From: Natrinema limicola JCM 13563
GTDB taxonomy: Archaea > Halobacteriota > Halobacteria > Halobacteriales > Natrialbaceae
Direction: 5' to 3'
DNA: 64,000 nucleotides
Assembly (NCBI RefSeq): GCF_000337475.1
Contig: NZ_AOIT01000017.1
Coordinates: 65,635 to 129,634, forward strand
The notes beneath the pieces are model-generated. The model saw only the letters and a program-made list of their open reading frames with translations. It made no database searches and had not been told where the DNA came from. Shown piece after piece: positions 30,766-39,749 of this stretch; within the stretch, counting starts at the first letter, position 1, and every line of letters begins with the position of its first letter. Position numbers and translations under genes: made by a program.

Positions 30766-30860
30766 GTCTCTCACCTAAGTCCCCTGTTCGGGGTGGACAG
30801 TCCTTGACCCAATTTTCGCATAAGTCAGCCCCATTGTTTCACTGCCTAAGACGAATTGAA
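30766..30860 (-). promoter_or_regulatory. Promoter/leader shared with the paralogue at 31938
   Basis: Read on the minus strand, both genes are preceded by a block with TGAAACAATGG, CTTATG then GAAAATTG and GTCAAG, a small hairpin CCACCCCGA-AGGGG, and AGGTGAGAGACATG at the start codon. The second copy is at 31939-32025. The match includes the start codon context and the CCCC/GGGG stem, so it was duplicated along with the gene or is under constraint. Confidence 0.65.
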
Positions 30861-31299
30861 GTCATGAGATACGCGTTCCATGCACCTATACAGCCGTATT
30901 TCGGCACTTCACGATAGTCCGGGAGAAAGATGTCAGCAATGGTTGTTTATCGACCGAAACGGGCGTCGAAGCCCCCACTTCGGTCAGGTAATGGTTGTGA
31001 CTGATGGAAGTCGAACGTGATCCGACTCGATTACGATGGGTCCCACATGACAAGACGCACTTCCGGGACTTGCATCGGTTGCCATGGCTCTTTGCGACAC
31101 TGGCGATGAGCTGACTGCAACGTTTCATATAGTAAAACAACTGATTTCCGTGGACTGTCTGTGCGAAAATCAACATGGAGAACTGGTCACGGTCTATGAG
31201 TGTTCACCGATCAACAGGCGTTCTGCAGTGGCTCTCGAGTACCGACGAACTATCGACGCGCCCGATGTCGTTCGACTGTGAGCCGATCGAATTTCTATC

Positions 31300-31381
31300 A
31301 TATGGACTACTGTCAGTCATTTCAGGCGTCTCCGCGACCCGTCCTGCGGATACGCCGGGACATCGTGACAGCAGACCGTAT
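31300..31381 (-). repeat. 82-bp palindromic intergenic repeat, copy C
   Basis: Read on the minus strand it starts ATACGGTCTGCTGTCACGAT and ends TGACAGTAGTCCATAT. The ends are imperfect inverted repeats of about 16 bases, and the centre holds a second arm around a CCGCAGGACGGG core. It aligns end to end with the copies at 35141 and 60971. Confidence 0.8.
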
Positions 31382-31503
31382 CAGTGGAAGCGACCGTCGC
31401 GTCACTATCGTAGCTACTGACCGTCACTGCACACTCGATCGCACAGCTGTCGTGCGCCCATATACGACTATAAAAAGAAACGCTCGACCAGGTCAGCGGG
31501 AGA

Positions 31504-31938
31504 TCACAGAGTGGCCTCGACCAGATCCAGTGCAGCGTCACGGAACTGCCCGTTCTCCCCCATCGTCTCGCTGTCGCCGACATCGAGGTCAACCTCTTCC
31601 GTCAGCAGGATTCCCCACGACGGGGCTTCTTCACCAATATCGTAGTTGATGATATATGCGTCCCAGTCGTCCGGTTCGTCGAACACGTCGTCTGCCGCCC
31701 CGGAATCGTCGATCAATTCATCTCTCGTTTGTGGGTTCAACTCCGAGATGACATCGAAGTCGACGCCAGGTCGATAGTGATCTCCGAACACTACCACCGT
31801 GTCATTCTCGTCGTCTTGGGCGGCAGCAGTCCCCGACGTCGCGCCTGCACCAATAGCAAGCGCCGTCGTGGCGAGTGCCCCTTTTTTGACGAGCGGGTGT
31901 CTCGAGTTATCTACTTGTTCAGTATCGTTATCATTCAT
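31504..31938 (-). CDS. Paralogue of the Tat protein at 30166, twin arginine altered
   Basis: This 144-residue protein is a paralogue of the 30166 product, with VVVFGDHYRPGVDFDVISEL and WDAYIINYDIGEEAPSWGIL. It ends at DLVEATL, where the other continues into its Gly/Asp-rich tail. Its signal peptide reads NSRHPLVKKGALATTALAIG, so the second arginine of the Tat motif is histidine. Export by Tat is doubtful. Function unknown. Confidence 0.8.
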   Translation of the reverse strand: MNDNDTEQVDNSRHPLVKKGALATTALAIGAGATSGTAAAQDDENDTVVVFGDHYRPGVDFDVISELNPQTRDELIDDSGAADDVFDEPDDWDAYIINYDIGEEAPSWGILLTEEVDLDVGDSETMGENGQFRDAALDLVEATL

Positions 31939-32626
31939 GTCTCTCACCTGTGTTCCCCTATCGGGGTGGACGATTCTTGACTCAATTTTCCATAAGCTAT
32001 CACCATTGTTTCATTGTCTAAGATCACCTATACTCGAAGAACTAGGCTATTAGGGATCTCTGTCAGACGGTTCCGGCAGGAACTGCTCTGCCAAGCGAGA
32101 GCCGGACGCGATACTAGATATCGACGTAACAACCATTGAACGTGGGGGTTGTACCGATTACACACATTACTAGCAGGACACCGTTTCGGGCCAACTCGGT
32201 CACGATGGTCCTCCAGAGAGACGTGATTACGGCGCGTTACCGACTCAGACGGAGACACGACGGCAATGGTGGCACTTCCGATTCATCTAGCGAAACAATG
32301 ACTTTCTTCCGGCATTCACCTGAAACGGTAATACGGACTTCTGAGTACGGGTCGTAGTCGTTTACGGGCTCGAGCGACAAGTATCGACCACTGCTCTCAG
32401 CCAGCAGTCCCATCAGCAGTGACTGCCGTTCCTGACCGCCGTCGAGGCGACTGCTGTCCGACGGGCTTGAGCTGCGTAAGACGGTGTAGGTCAGCGCTCA
32501 AAATGGGCGATTGTGTCGTCGTAAACGCACCACAGTGGTTCGATCTCGTTTCCACCGTGTCCGTTCCTCTCGGTGGAGCAGCCACCGACTGTTGTGACCG
32601 ACGTGGATGAAACCATCAGTGAATCA
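31939..32626. other. Intergenic region upstream of the second paralogue
   Basis: This 688-base gap starts with the duplicated promoter/leader block (to about 32025). The rest has mixed composition with no start/stop-consistent gene. A stretch near 32185-32235 weakly resembles 31028-31060, hinting that the ancient duplication covered more of the upstream DNA. Confidence 0.5.
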
Positions 32627-33169
32627 TCATTCGCGCCGGGTATACTCTACGAACGCGAACCCGTCACGTTCGTCTCGCGACACTTCTCGAAACGAGTTCC
32701 GATCCCAATCCGGGAAATACGTATCGCCGTCCGGGTCGTCGTGAACCTCGGTGACGATCAGCCGATCGACCGCTGGCAGGAACTGCTCGTACACCGTCGC
32801 GCCGCCAGCGACGAAGATCCGGTCGGCGTCGCCGTGGCGCTCTTGCGCAGCGGCCTCGGCCGTTTCGAGCGCATCCGCGAGGTCGTGTGCGGCGACGGCG
32901 TTTGCAGGCGTCTCGAGGTCTCGACTCGTCAGCACGATCGTCGTCCGGCCGGGCAACGGTTCGCCGAGCGCCTCGAGAATCCCCTCGTAGGTCACTCGGC
33001 CCATGATGACCGGATGGTCCATCGTCGTCGCCTTGAAGTGTTTGAGGTCGGCAGGGATGTGCCAGGGCATGTCGCCGTCTTTGCCGATGACGCCGTTGTC
33101 GGCGACGGCGACGATCGCGACGAGTTCGCGGTCGGTCTCCAGTGGCGATCCGTCTCGATCCCCGCTCAT
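32627..33169 (-). CDS. folA: Dihydrofolate reductase
   Basis: This 180-residue enzyme reduces dihydrofolate with NADPH. The N-terminal motif VAVADNGVIGKDGDMPWHIP and then ADLKHFKATT carry the expected active-site region. The NADPH-binding motifs are MGRVTYEGI and RIFVAGGATVYEQFLP. The start overlaps the stop of thyA by 4 bases, so the two are cotranscribed, which makes sense because thymidylate synthase produces the dihydrofolate this enzyme recycles. Confidence 0.96.
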   Translation of the reverse strand: MSGDRDGSPLETDRELVAIVAVADNGVIGKDGDMPWHIPADLKHFKATTMDHPVIMGRVTYEGILEALGEPLPGRTTIVLTSRDLETPANAVAAHDLADALETAEAAAQERHGDADRIFVAGGATVYEQFLPAVDRLIVTEVHDDPDGDTYFPDWDRNSFREVSRDERDGFAFVEYTRRE

Positions 33170-34182
33170 TCGGCCACCGAAAATTCGATCCCGTCGTGGG
33201 ATTCGTAGCCTCGAAGCTCGACATCGTCGTAGCTCAACTCGTCGATCGAGACATCCGCGACCTCGAGCGTCGGGCGCTCGAGTGGCTCCCGCGAGAGCTG
33301 CTCGAGCAGGCCGGGGACGTGATCGAGGCGTTCGTCACCGTCCGCCTCGGGTGGGGCTTCCGATTCGAGCCATGCTTTGATCTCGAGGTACTCCTCGCGG
33401 TCGTCGACTGCCGCAAGCTTCGATTGCAGCGTCTCGAGGTTGTCGGCGTACCACTCCCCGCGCGCGCCGCGCCCGCAGTAGACGTGTGCGTCGACGACGG
33501 TGTGGGCGAACGTGCCGGGTTCGAAGCCGGTCTGCTGGGCGATTACCTTCGTGAGCAACGAATAGGCCGCGATATTGAACGGGATCCCGAGCGCGGTGTC
33601 TCCGGAGCGCTGGGTGAGATGGCAGTTGAGCCGGTCACCCTGGACGTTGAAGACAAAGGAGTAATGACACGGCGGCAGCGTCGAGACGGCCGCGTTCGCG
33701 GGATGCCAGGCGTTGACCACGAGCCGACGGGAGTTCGGCGACTCGGCAAGCGTATCGATCACGTACTGCAACTGATCGAACGTCCGTCGGCCGTCAGCCT
33801 CCTCGGTGACCCACTGGTGGGCCGCGTCGGGCCAGGTCTCGCCCTCGAGCTGGGCGTCGTCCTCGGGAATCGGATACCGCCGCCAGAAGCGACCGTAGGC
33901 CGTATCCAGTCGGCCCTCATCGTCGGCCCACGCGTCCCAGATCTTGGTCTCCTCGCGAAGATTTCGAATGTGTTCCTCGCCGGAGAGATACCAGCAGACC
34001 TCGTGGAGCATCGAATTCCAGCGGTAGCCGTCCATCTCTTTGGTCGTCAACAGCGGGTACCCCTCCTGAAGATCGACCTCGTAGTGCTCGCTAAACGACG
34101 AAATCGTGTCGACACCGGTCCGATTGGGTTTGTAGGTGCCATCGGAGAGGACCATGTCGACTAACTCGAGGTACTGTTGCAT
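33166..34182 (-). CDS. thyA: Thymidylate synthase ThyA
   Basis: This 338-residue enzyme methylates dUMP with methylenetetrahydrofolate. The nucleophile is the Cys of LPPCHYSFVFNVQGD. The RSGDTALGIPFNIAAYSLL segment that binds dUMP and the late HTVVDAHVYC are intact. It is longer than bacterial ThyA, mostly through acidic inserts in the C-terminal third. First gene of the thyA-folA pair. Confidence 0.96.
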   Translation of the reverse strand: MQQYLELVDMVLSDGTYKPNRTGVDTISSFSEHYEVDLQEGYPLLTTKEMDGYRWNSMLHEVCWYLSGEEHIRNLREETKIWDAWADDEGRLDTAYGRFWRRYPIPEDDAQLEGETWPDAAHQWVTEEADGRRTFDQLQYVIDTLAESPNSRRLVVNAWHPANAAVSTLPPCHYSFVFNVQGDRLNCHLTQRSGDTALGIPFNIAAYSLLTKVIAQQTGFEPGTFAHTVVDAHVYCGRGARGEWYADNLETLQSKLAAVDDREEYLEIKAWLESEAPPEADGDERLDHVPGLLEQLSREPLERPTLEVADVSIDELSYDDVELRGYESHDGIEFSVAE

Positions 34183-34244
34183 TGTCGCGCTATTGGAAGC
34201 CCCCGACTAAAACGCGTTTCATCTCTACGCTCAGATTGTCAGCG

Positions 34245-35087
34245 TCACTGATTGATTCCCGCACTCCCATCCGATCCCGTCCCGCCACAGACGGCTGCCG
34301 GCTCTTGCCCCTCGAGCAGTGTCGGTTCGCCATCGAGACGGTACGTGAACGAATACGCGGCACTGCCGCCGGAGGCGTGGACGACCGCGATCGTGCCGGT
34401 TCGCTCGTCGCCGGCACAGGCGTCGCTGCCCGCACCCTCGGGGAACGCAAACGGCGCGTACGTCGTCTCGAACGACTTCGTTTCTGCTGGCGGGACGACG
34501 AGATCCGTTCTCGAGGGAGAGAGCGGCCGGTTGTCATCGACCCCGACGACACCGGGATTGAGGTTGACCGTGGACGGATCGAACGAGTCGCGTTGCGGAT
34601 CGATAGTCGGGTTCGGAACGTCACCGTAGATGCCAACGAACCGGACGAGCAACGGCGCAGTGGCCTGATTCTCGATGTCGAACCGGGCACGGCCATTTGG
34701 AAGCGACCCGACGGAGCTCGTGGCCGCGTGGACTGCTTCCCAGATTCGTTCGTCGACCGTCCCAGCCGGTGTTTCAGCCTCGACGCGAAGCGATTTTGAG
34801 ACGTACGTTTCCAGCCGATCCGGGAACACCACGGGAAACCGGACGAGATCCCCCGGCTGTTCGATCGTCTCGTATGTCTCGTCGACAAATGGGTCGAAGA
34901 GCGTTACCCGTTGTACATCGATATCGTCGCGAAACTGGACGACCAAATCCGTTTTCTCGTACCAGTAATCCTCGAAGACATCGGACGCATCCGGACCATC
35001 TCGAGTGTGCGAAAGCCAGTCGACACAGCCGGCAGAAGCGAGTACACCACCTGTCGCGAGTGTCTGGAGGAATGGGCGGCGATCCAT
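34245..35087 (-). CDS. Tat-type lipoprotein, unknown function
   Basis: This 280-residue protein starts MDRRPFLQTLATGGVLASAG and then Cys, a twin-arginine signal with a lipobox. The mature part is beta-rich: DLVVQFRDDIDVQRVTLFDP, then VVGVDDNRPLSPSRTDLVVP. It looks like an extracytoplasmic Ig-like or binding protein, but I cannot name a family. It shares its export route with the lipoprotein at 20630 without obvious homology. Confidence 0.8.
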   Translation of the reverse strand: MDRRPFLQTLATGGVLASAGCVDWLSHTRDGPDASDVFEDYWYEKTDLVVQFRDDIDVQRVTLFDPFVDETYETIEQPGDLVRFPVVFPDRLETYVSKSLRVEAETPAGTVDERIWEAVHAATSSVGSLPNGRARFDIENQATAPLLVRFVGIYGDVPNPTIDPQRDSFDPSTVNLNPGVVGVDDNRPLSPSRTDLVVPPAETKSFETTYAPFAFPEGAGSDACAGDERTGTIAVVHASGGSAAYSFTYRLDGEPTLLEGQEPAAVCGGTGSDGSAGINQ

Positions 35088-35140
35088 ACACACATGTCAT
35101 AATATGGTACTAAATGCGTTTCTGTCTGTTCGATACGCTC

Positions 35141-35223
35141 AGACGGTCTGCTGTCACGATGTTCCGGTGTAACCGCAAGACGGTCGCGGGACCATACCGG
35201 AACCGACTGACAGTCATCCGTCT
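35141..35223 (+). repeat. 83-bp palindromic intergenic repeat, copy A
   Basis: It starts AGACGGTCTGCTGTCACGAT and ends TGACAGTCATCCGTCT. Both ends differ from copy B in a way that keeps them paired (AGACGG/CCGTCT here, ATACGG/CCGTAT in B). The inner arms GTTCCGGTGT and ATACCGGAAC also pair. It lies between the lipoprotein gene and purD. Confidence 0.8.
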
Positions 35224-35360
35224 CACAGCGCGACACTGCTGAGACTGGGAATCGACGGTCGGGGTTCGGCGCTCACAGCCCACGCTCGTAGCACGATCGT
35301 GCATATCCGCACCTCGTACAAAGAGCAACGCTTACAGGTTCGTGCGTTCCGCTATCGACC

Positions 35361-36653
35361 ATGCGAGAGAACGTACTCCTGATCGGTGGCGGTGGCCGCG
35401 AGCACGCCATCGCCCGCGCACTCGAGGATAGCGAGGCCGACCTCTATGCCTGTGCCGGCAACAAAAACCCCGGCATCGCCCGTATCGCAGCCGGGTTCGA
35501 GACGCTCGAGACGACCGATCCCGACGCCGTCGTCGACTACGCCGAAGAGATCGACGCGACGCTGGCCGTCGTCGGCCCGGAATCGTATCTCGAGGCTGGC
35601 GTCGTGGACGCACTCGAGGACGCAGGCATCTACGCCTTCGGGCCAAAGGAAGCCGACGCCCGCATCGAGACTGACAAGGCCTTCCAGCGCCGGTTCATGG
35701 CCGACAACGACATTCCGGGTTGCCCGGACTTCGAGACGTTCGACGACATGGACGCGGCCTGTGACTTTATCGACGAGTACGACGGCGACCTGGCGATCAA
35801 GCCTGCCGGCCTCACGGGCGGCAAGGGCGTCAAGGTCATCGGCGACCAGGTCACCCCCGAGGAGGGCAAAGAATACATCCGCGAGTCCGACTACGACCGG
35901 ATCGTCCTCGAGGAACGGCTAATTGGCGAGGAAGTGACGATCCAGGCGTTCGTCGCTAACGGCGCGTTCGAGACCGCACCCGCAGTGCAGGACCACAAGC
36001 GCGCCTACGAGGGCGACGAAGGACCGAACACGGGCGGCATGGGGAGCTACTCCGCTGCGACGAACGAACTCCCGTTCATGACCGACGAGGACTACGAGGA
36101 GGCCGTCTCGATCATCGAGGCCACCGTCGACGCCTTAGAGGACTATCGGGGCATCCTCTACGGCCAGTTCATGCTGACCGAGACTGGTCCCCGTGTCGTC
36201 GAGTTCAACGCCCGCTTTGGCGACCCCGAGGCGATGAACACGCTGCCGGTCCTCGAGACTGACTTCCTCGACGTGCTCACTGCGGCACGTGACGGCGAGG
36301 CCCCGCCCGAACTCGAGTTCGCCGATCAGGCGACGGTCTGTAAGTACGCCGTTCCGGAGGGCTACCCGACGGACCCCGAGGCCGGCGCGAAGGTGCAGGT
36401 CGACGAGGAGAGCGCGGGCGATGCCTTGCTCTATTACGCCAGCGTCGACGAGCGCGACGACGGTATCTACACGACGACCTCTCGATCGTTCGCCGTCGTC
36501 GGCGTCGCCGACTCGATCGACGAGGCCGAGGAGATCGCCGAAGACGCCCTCGCGGTTGCCGGCGACGAAGGGCTGCACATGCGCCACGACATCGGCAAGG
36601 CCGACCTCGTTCAGCGCCGGATCGACCACATGAACGAACTCCGCGACGAGTAA
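35361..36653 (+). CDS. purD: Phosphoribosylamine-glycine ligase (GAR synthetase)
   Basis: This 430-residue ATP-grasp enzyme makes glycinamide ribonucleotide in purine synthesis. The start VLLIGGGGREHAIARALEDS is the standard PurD N-terminus. LAIKPAGLTGGKGVKVIGD and VLEERLIGEEVTIQAFV are the ATP-grasp motifs, and GPNTGGMGSYSAATNELPFM is the PurD signature. It stands alone, convergent with the aminotransferase. Confidence 0.97.
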   Translation: MRENVLLIGGGGREHAIARALEDSEADLYACAGNKNPGIARIAAGFETLETTDPDAVVDYAEEIDATLAVVGPESYLEAGVVDALEDAGIYAFGPKEADARIETDKAFQRRFMADNDIPGCPDFETFDDMDAACDFIDEYDGDLAIKPAGLTGGKGVKVIGDQVTPEEGKEYIRESDYDRIVLEERLIGEEVTIQAFVANGAFETAPAVQDHKRAYEGDEGPNTGGMGSYSAATNELPFMTDEDYEEAVSIIEATVDALEDYRGILYGQFMLTETGPRVVEFNARFGDPEAMNTLPVLETDFLDVLTAARDGEAPPELEFADQATVCKYAVPEGYPTDPEAGAKVQVDEESAGDALLYYASVDERDDGIYTTTSRSFAVVGVADSIDEAEEIAEDALAVAGDEGLHMRHDIGKADLVQRRIDHMNELRDE

Positions 36654-36673
36654 GACCGCACTCTCGTTCTATC

Positions 36674-38032
36674 CTAGCGGTCAGTGCCGTCTGCAACAGC
36701 GTCGATCGCCTCGAGCAACAGCTCTACCCCGAGTTCGATCTCCCGTTCGGTCACGTCGAGTGGCGGCAGCAATCGCAGCGTCTTGAAGCCACAGCCAAGC
36801 ATCAGCAGTCCACGTGAGAACGCCGTCTCGAGGACCGCATCCCGGCGTGCTTTGGTATCGAACTCGACGGCGAGCATCAGGCCGCGGCCGCGGACGTCGA
36901 TCACGCCTGGGGCGTCGCCGTCTACAACGGCGTCTGTGAGTATCGCCCGGAGTTGACTCCCGCGTTCGCGGACGTTCGCGAGCAGCCCCTCCTTGTGGAT
37001 GACATCGATCGTGCACACGCCCTGCATGGCGGCGATGACGTCGCCCGCGCCCCACGTCGAGGAGAGCCGACTCTGTTCGGTCGGGAAGACGTCCGTCCGC
37101 GAGATCGTCGCGCCCACACGGAGCCCCTTCCCGCTCGCGATGACGTCCGGCGTGAGCTCGAGGTGATCGACGGCCCACAGTTCGCCGGTGCGACCCAGCC
37201 CTGACTGGATCTCGTCGGCGATGATCCGGAGGCCGTAGCGCTCGCGAAGCGCCTCGAGGTCGCGGGCGAACTGGGGCTGAGCGACGCGATACCCGCCTTC
37301 GCCCTGAATCGGCTCGAGGATCACGTAGGCGACTTCGTCCGGGTCGATCACGCCGCGGTCGGGATGGAGTGCGTCCGCGATGACGTTGCCACCGGGGCCG
37401 TCGGTTCGCCAGCGGGTGTCGTATTCCTCGTCAGTGGTCGGGTAAGGGAGGCTGACGACGCCCGGAATTTCCGGAAAGCCGATTCGATGGACGGCTTTCG
37501 AGCGGTTGAGCGAGAGTGCCCCCAGCGTTCGGCCATGGAACGCGCCCTCGAAGGTAAACGCTCGGTGGCCGCCAGCAGCGTAGCAGATCTTGATGGCGTT
37601 CTCGACGGCCTCGGCCCCGGAGTTCGAGAGAAAGACCCGATCCATGTCGTACTGGTCCGTCATCGCGACCAGCCGATCCATCAGTTGCGTTGGGCCGGGG
37701 AACGCCGGGTCGTCGGGTGGTCCACCGCCGCTTACGTAGAAGTCCTGGCCGGCGATCTTCAGCGGATCGACGAGGTCGAACGCCTCGAGGCGCTCGCGGA
37801 TGGCGGGATTGTTGTAGCCAAGCGGCGCGGCGGCGACGTGGCTCGTAAAGTCGAGTAAGACGTTACCGTCGACGTCGGTACAGAACGGGCCGACTGCCTC
37901 ACGGCTGACGTCCCAGACGAACTCGTAGACGTACGTACTCGGGGCAGCAAACCGGTGGTGGTAGTTGACCCACTCGCGTGCCCGTTCGCCGGGGAGGTCG
38001 TTTACCGCCGGTTCGACCGTTGCGCGATCCAT
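36674..38032 (-). CDS. Class III PLP-dependent aminotransferase
   Basis: This 452-residue enzyme of the 4-aminobutyrate/acetylornithine aminotransferase family carries FLSNSGAEAVENAIKICYAA, FEGAFHGRTLGALSLNRSKA and the signature IIADEIQSGLGRTGELWAVD. The PLP Lys is in IASGKGLRVGATISR. Relatives include archaeal amino-acid racemases and 4-aminobutyrate enzymes; the substrate cannot be chosen from sequence. Single gene, convergent with purD. Confidence 0.9.
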   Translation of the reverse strand: MDRATVEPAVNDLPGERAREWVNYHHRFAAPSTYVYEFVWDVSREAVGPFCTDVDGNVLLDFTSHVAAAPLGYNNPAIRERLEAFDLVDPLKIAGQDFYVSGGGPPDDPAFPGPTQLMDRLVAMTDQYDMDRVFLSNSGAEAVENAIKICYAAGGHRAFTFEGAFHGRTLGALSLNRSKAVHRIGFPEIPGVVSLPYPTTDEEYDTRWRTDGPGGNVIADALHPDRGVIDPDEVAYVILEPIQGEGGYRVAQPQFARDLEALRERYGLRIIADEIQSGLGRTGELWAVDHLELTPDVIASGKGLRVGATISRTDVFPTEQSRLSSTWGAGDVIAAMQGVCTIDVIHKEGLLANVRERGSQLRAILTDAVVDGDAPGVIDVRGRGLMLAVEFDTKARRDAVLETAFSRGLLMLGCGFKTLRLLPPLDVTEREIELGVELLLEAIDAVADGTDR

Positions 38033-38071
38033 ATGGTACCATTAGGCATGGACCGATAAAGGTACTAATGC

Positions 38072-39370
38072 CTACACGACGACGAGCACCGACGCGAGCG
38101 CGCCGCCGATCAGGAGGACTGCGCTGTAGGCTGCGACCCGGTTCCGGAAGTCGGTGTTCGTCGACGTCGACGCTAACAGGGCCTTGACCACGATGCTTGA
38201 GACGGTCGCAAGCAAAATAGCGATGGTGGCCTCCGGCCCGCCAAGTTGGCCGCCACGGTAGAGGACGACCGCGGAGGTGGTCGCGCCGGCACTCGAGACG
38301 AAGCCGCTGGCGACGGCCGTCGCGTAGAAGCCCAGGGTGCCAAACCACGTCTCGGCCAGCGAGCCGAAGACGAGCACGCCGAGGAAGACGACGCCGAACC
38401 CGAGCGCGTTTCGCAGCGAGAACGGGCTCTCGAGTTCCATCGGGCCGGACTCGTCCCAGTCGGCAGTGAGCGCGGCGACGGCGAACGCAAGGACGATGAC
38501 GGCTCCCAGCGGCACGATCGCCTCGACGAGGATTTCGGAGTCGCTACCAGCCGTAAAGCCGACCGCGATCGCGAGGTTGCGTGTCGCCATCGCGGCGTTT
38601 GCGAGCAAGATCGCGGCGACGGCATACGAGGCCGCCTCGGGCCGTTGCCTGACGTGATCGAGCATCGTCCCGACGACGGCCGTCGAGGACGCCAGCCCGC
38701 CGAAAAAGCCCGTGATTGCGATCCCGCGACCGCCATACGTCGTAACGATCGCGTAGTTGGCGATGCCGATCCCCGCGACGGCAACGACCATCAGCCAGAT
38801 GACCTGCGGCTCGAGAGGAATTGCCAGTCCGGCGAACTCGACGGTCGTTTCCGCGGGCAGGATCGGATAGATGACGAACGCGAGGATGGCGAACTCGATG
38901 GTCGAGCGCATCTCCTCGTGGGACAGCCCCCACGCGAACTCGTGGAGTTCGCGCTTCAAGACCAGCAACAGCGACGAGAGCACGGCGACGGTGACTCCCT
39001 CGAGAATGAAGCCGACGGCGACCAGTGCGCCGACCCCGTAGGCGACGAGCATCGACACCGACGTCGTCAATGAGAGGCCCGCTTCGTCCTCGCTCATGAG
39101 CCCCTGGACTGCGAGCAATACCCCTTGAACGATTACGAGGACGCCACCGAGGACCAGCAGACCCTCACCGATAGGCGTCTCAGCCTCGACGGCAAGGACG
39201 GTAAAGACGGCAGCGAGCAAACTAATCAGCGAGAACGTTCGAATGCCAGCAGACTTCTGGGACCACTCGCGTTCGAGTCCGAGAAACATGCCCAGTGCGC
39301 CAGCTAGTGCGATCCGCACGACCGTCTCCTCGAGCGGCGTCTCAGCGACCTGCAGCGCGACCTCGTTCAC
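38072..39370 (-). CDS. MgtC/SapB and DUF4010 membrane protein
   Basis: This 432-residue integral membrane protein has about a dozen hydrophobic helices. The N-terminal domain (ALAGALGMFLGLEREWSQKS and FSLISLL) is the MgtC type, and the C-terminal two thirds match DUF4010, with GLASSTAVVGTMLDHVRQ and FVSSAGATTSAVVLYRGGQL. Function unknown; a transport or regulatory membrane role is inferred. A GTG start at 39370 is preferred because a TATA box lies 25-28 bases upstream. Confidence 0.88.
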   Translation of the reverse strand: MNEVALQVAETPLEETVVRIALAGALGMFLGLEREWSQKSAGIRTFSLISLLAAVFTVLAVEAETPIGEGLLVLGGVLVIVQGVLLAVQGLMSEDEAGLSLTTSVSMLVAYGVGALVAVGFILEGVTVAVLSSLLLVLKRELHEFAWGLSHEEMRSTIEFAILAFVIYPILPAETTVEFAGLAIPLEPQVIWLMVVAVAGIGIANYAIVTTYGGRGIAITGFFGGLASSTAVVGTMLDHVRQRPEAASYAVAAILLANAAMATRNLAIAVGFTAGSDSEILVEAIVPLGAVIVLAFAVAALTADWDESGPMELESPFSLRNALGFGVVFLGVLVFGSLAETWFGTLGFYATAVASGFVSSAGATTSAVVLYRGGQLGGPEATIAILLATVSSIVVKALLASTSTNTDFRNRVAAYSAVLLIGGALASVLVVV

Positions 39371-39392
39371 CCCCGACCGTTCACCATGATCG

Positions 39393-39398
39393 TATATA
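39393..39398 (-). promoter_or_regulatory. TATA box deciding a GTG start
   Basis: The minus strand reads CTTATATACG about 25-28 bases before GTG 39370. This spacing predicts a leaderless transcript starting at the GTG and argues against the earlier ATG at 39403. Confidence 0.6.
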
Positions 39399-39473
39399 AG
39401 CAACCCGCCGAGGGTAACGCGACCTGGCCTCGAGCGCCGCTATCGCGGGCACTCGATGAAACACGGACCCAGA

Positions 39474-39749
39474 CTAGAGGTCGACGTACTGTTCTTCCCA
39501 CTCGCGGCGAGCCTCGAGTTCACGCCGGCCACGGCGAGTGAGCGTATAGAAGTTCGTTCGGCGGTCGCGTCGGCCCTTTTCGACGAGTCCCTTATCGACA
39601 AGGGTGTCGAGGTTGGGGTAGAGCCGACCGTGGTGAATCTCTTTCTCGTAGTATTGTTCGAGTTCGTCTTTGATCGCCAGTCCGTGGGGCTCCTCCTCGC
39701 CAGCGATGACGTAGAGCAAGTCACGCTGGAATCCTGTCAGGTCGTACAT
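39474..39749 (-). CDS. PadR-family transcriptional regulator
   Basis: This 91-residue winged-helix regulator starts MYDLTGFQRDLLYVIAGEEE and has the PadR core PHGLAIKDELEQYYEKEIHH with GRLYPNLDTLVDKGLVEKG. It ends shortly after the wing (TNFYTLTRRGRRELEAR), so it lacks the longer C-terminal helix of many PadR proteins. The short form is common in haloarchaea. It may act on the neighbouring MgtC-like gene. Confidence 0.93.
   Translation of the reverse strand: MYDLTGFQRDLLYVIAGEEEPHGLAIKDELEQYYEKEIHHGRLYPNLDTLVDKGLVEKGRRDRRTNFYTLTRRGRRELEARREWEEQYVDL

Larger units (their letters stand above)
30766..31503. other. Intergenic region with conserved promoter block and an 82-bp repeat
   Basis: This 738-base gap lies between two paralogues. 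The first 95 bases (30766-30860) closely match the region upstream of 31938 and form the promoter/leader. An 82-bp palindromic repeat lies at 31300-31381. A TATA-like tataaaaag lies near 31470 and has no obvious gene after it on the plus strand. The remainder shows no coding signal. Confidence 0.6.

Noticed and set aside
32185..32360. A fourth copy of the 82-bp repeat
   Set aside because: Only short scattered matches; the ends do not pair and the alignment breaks.
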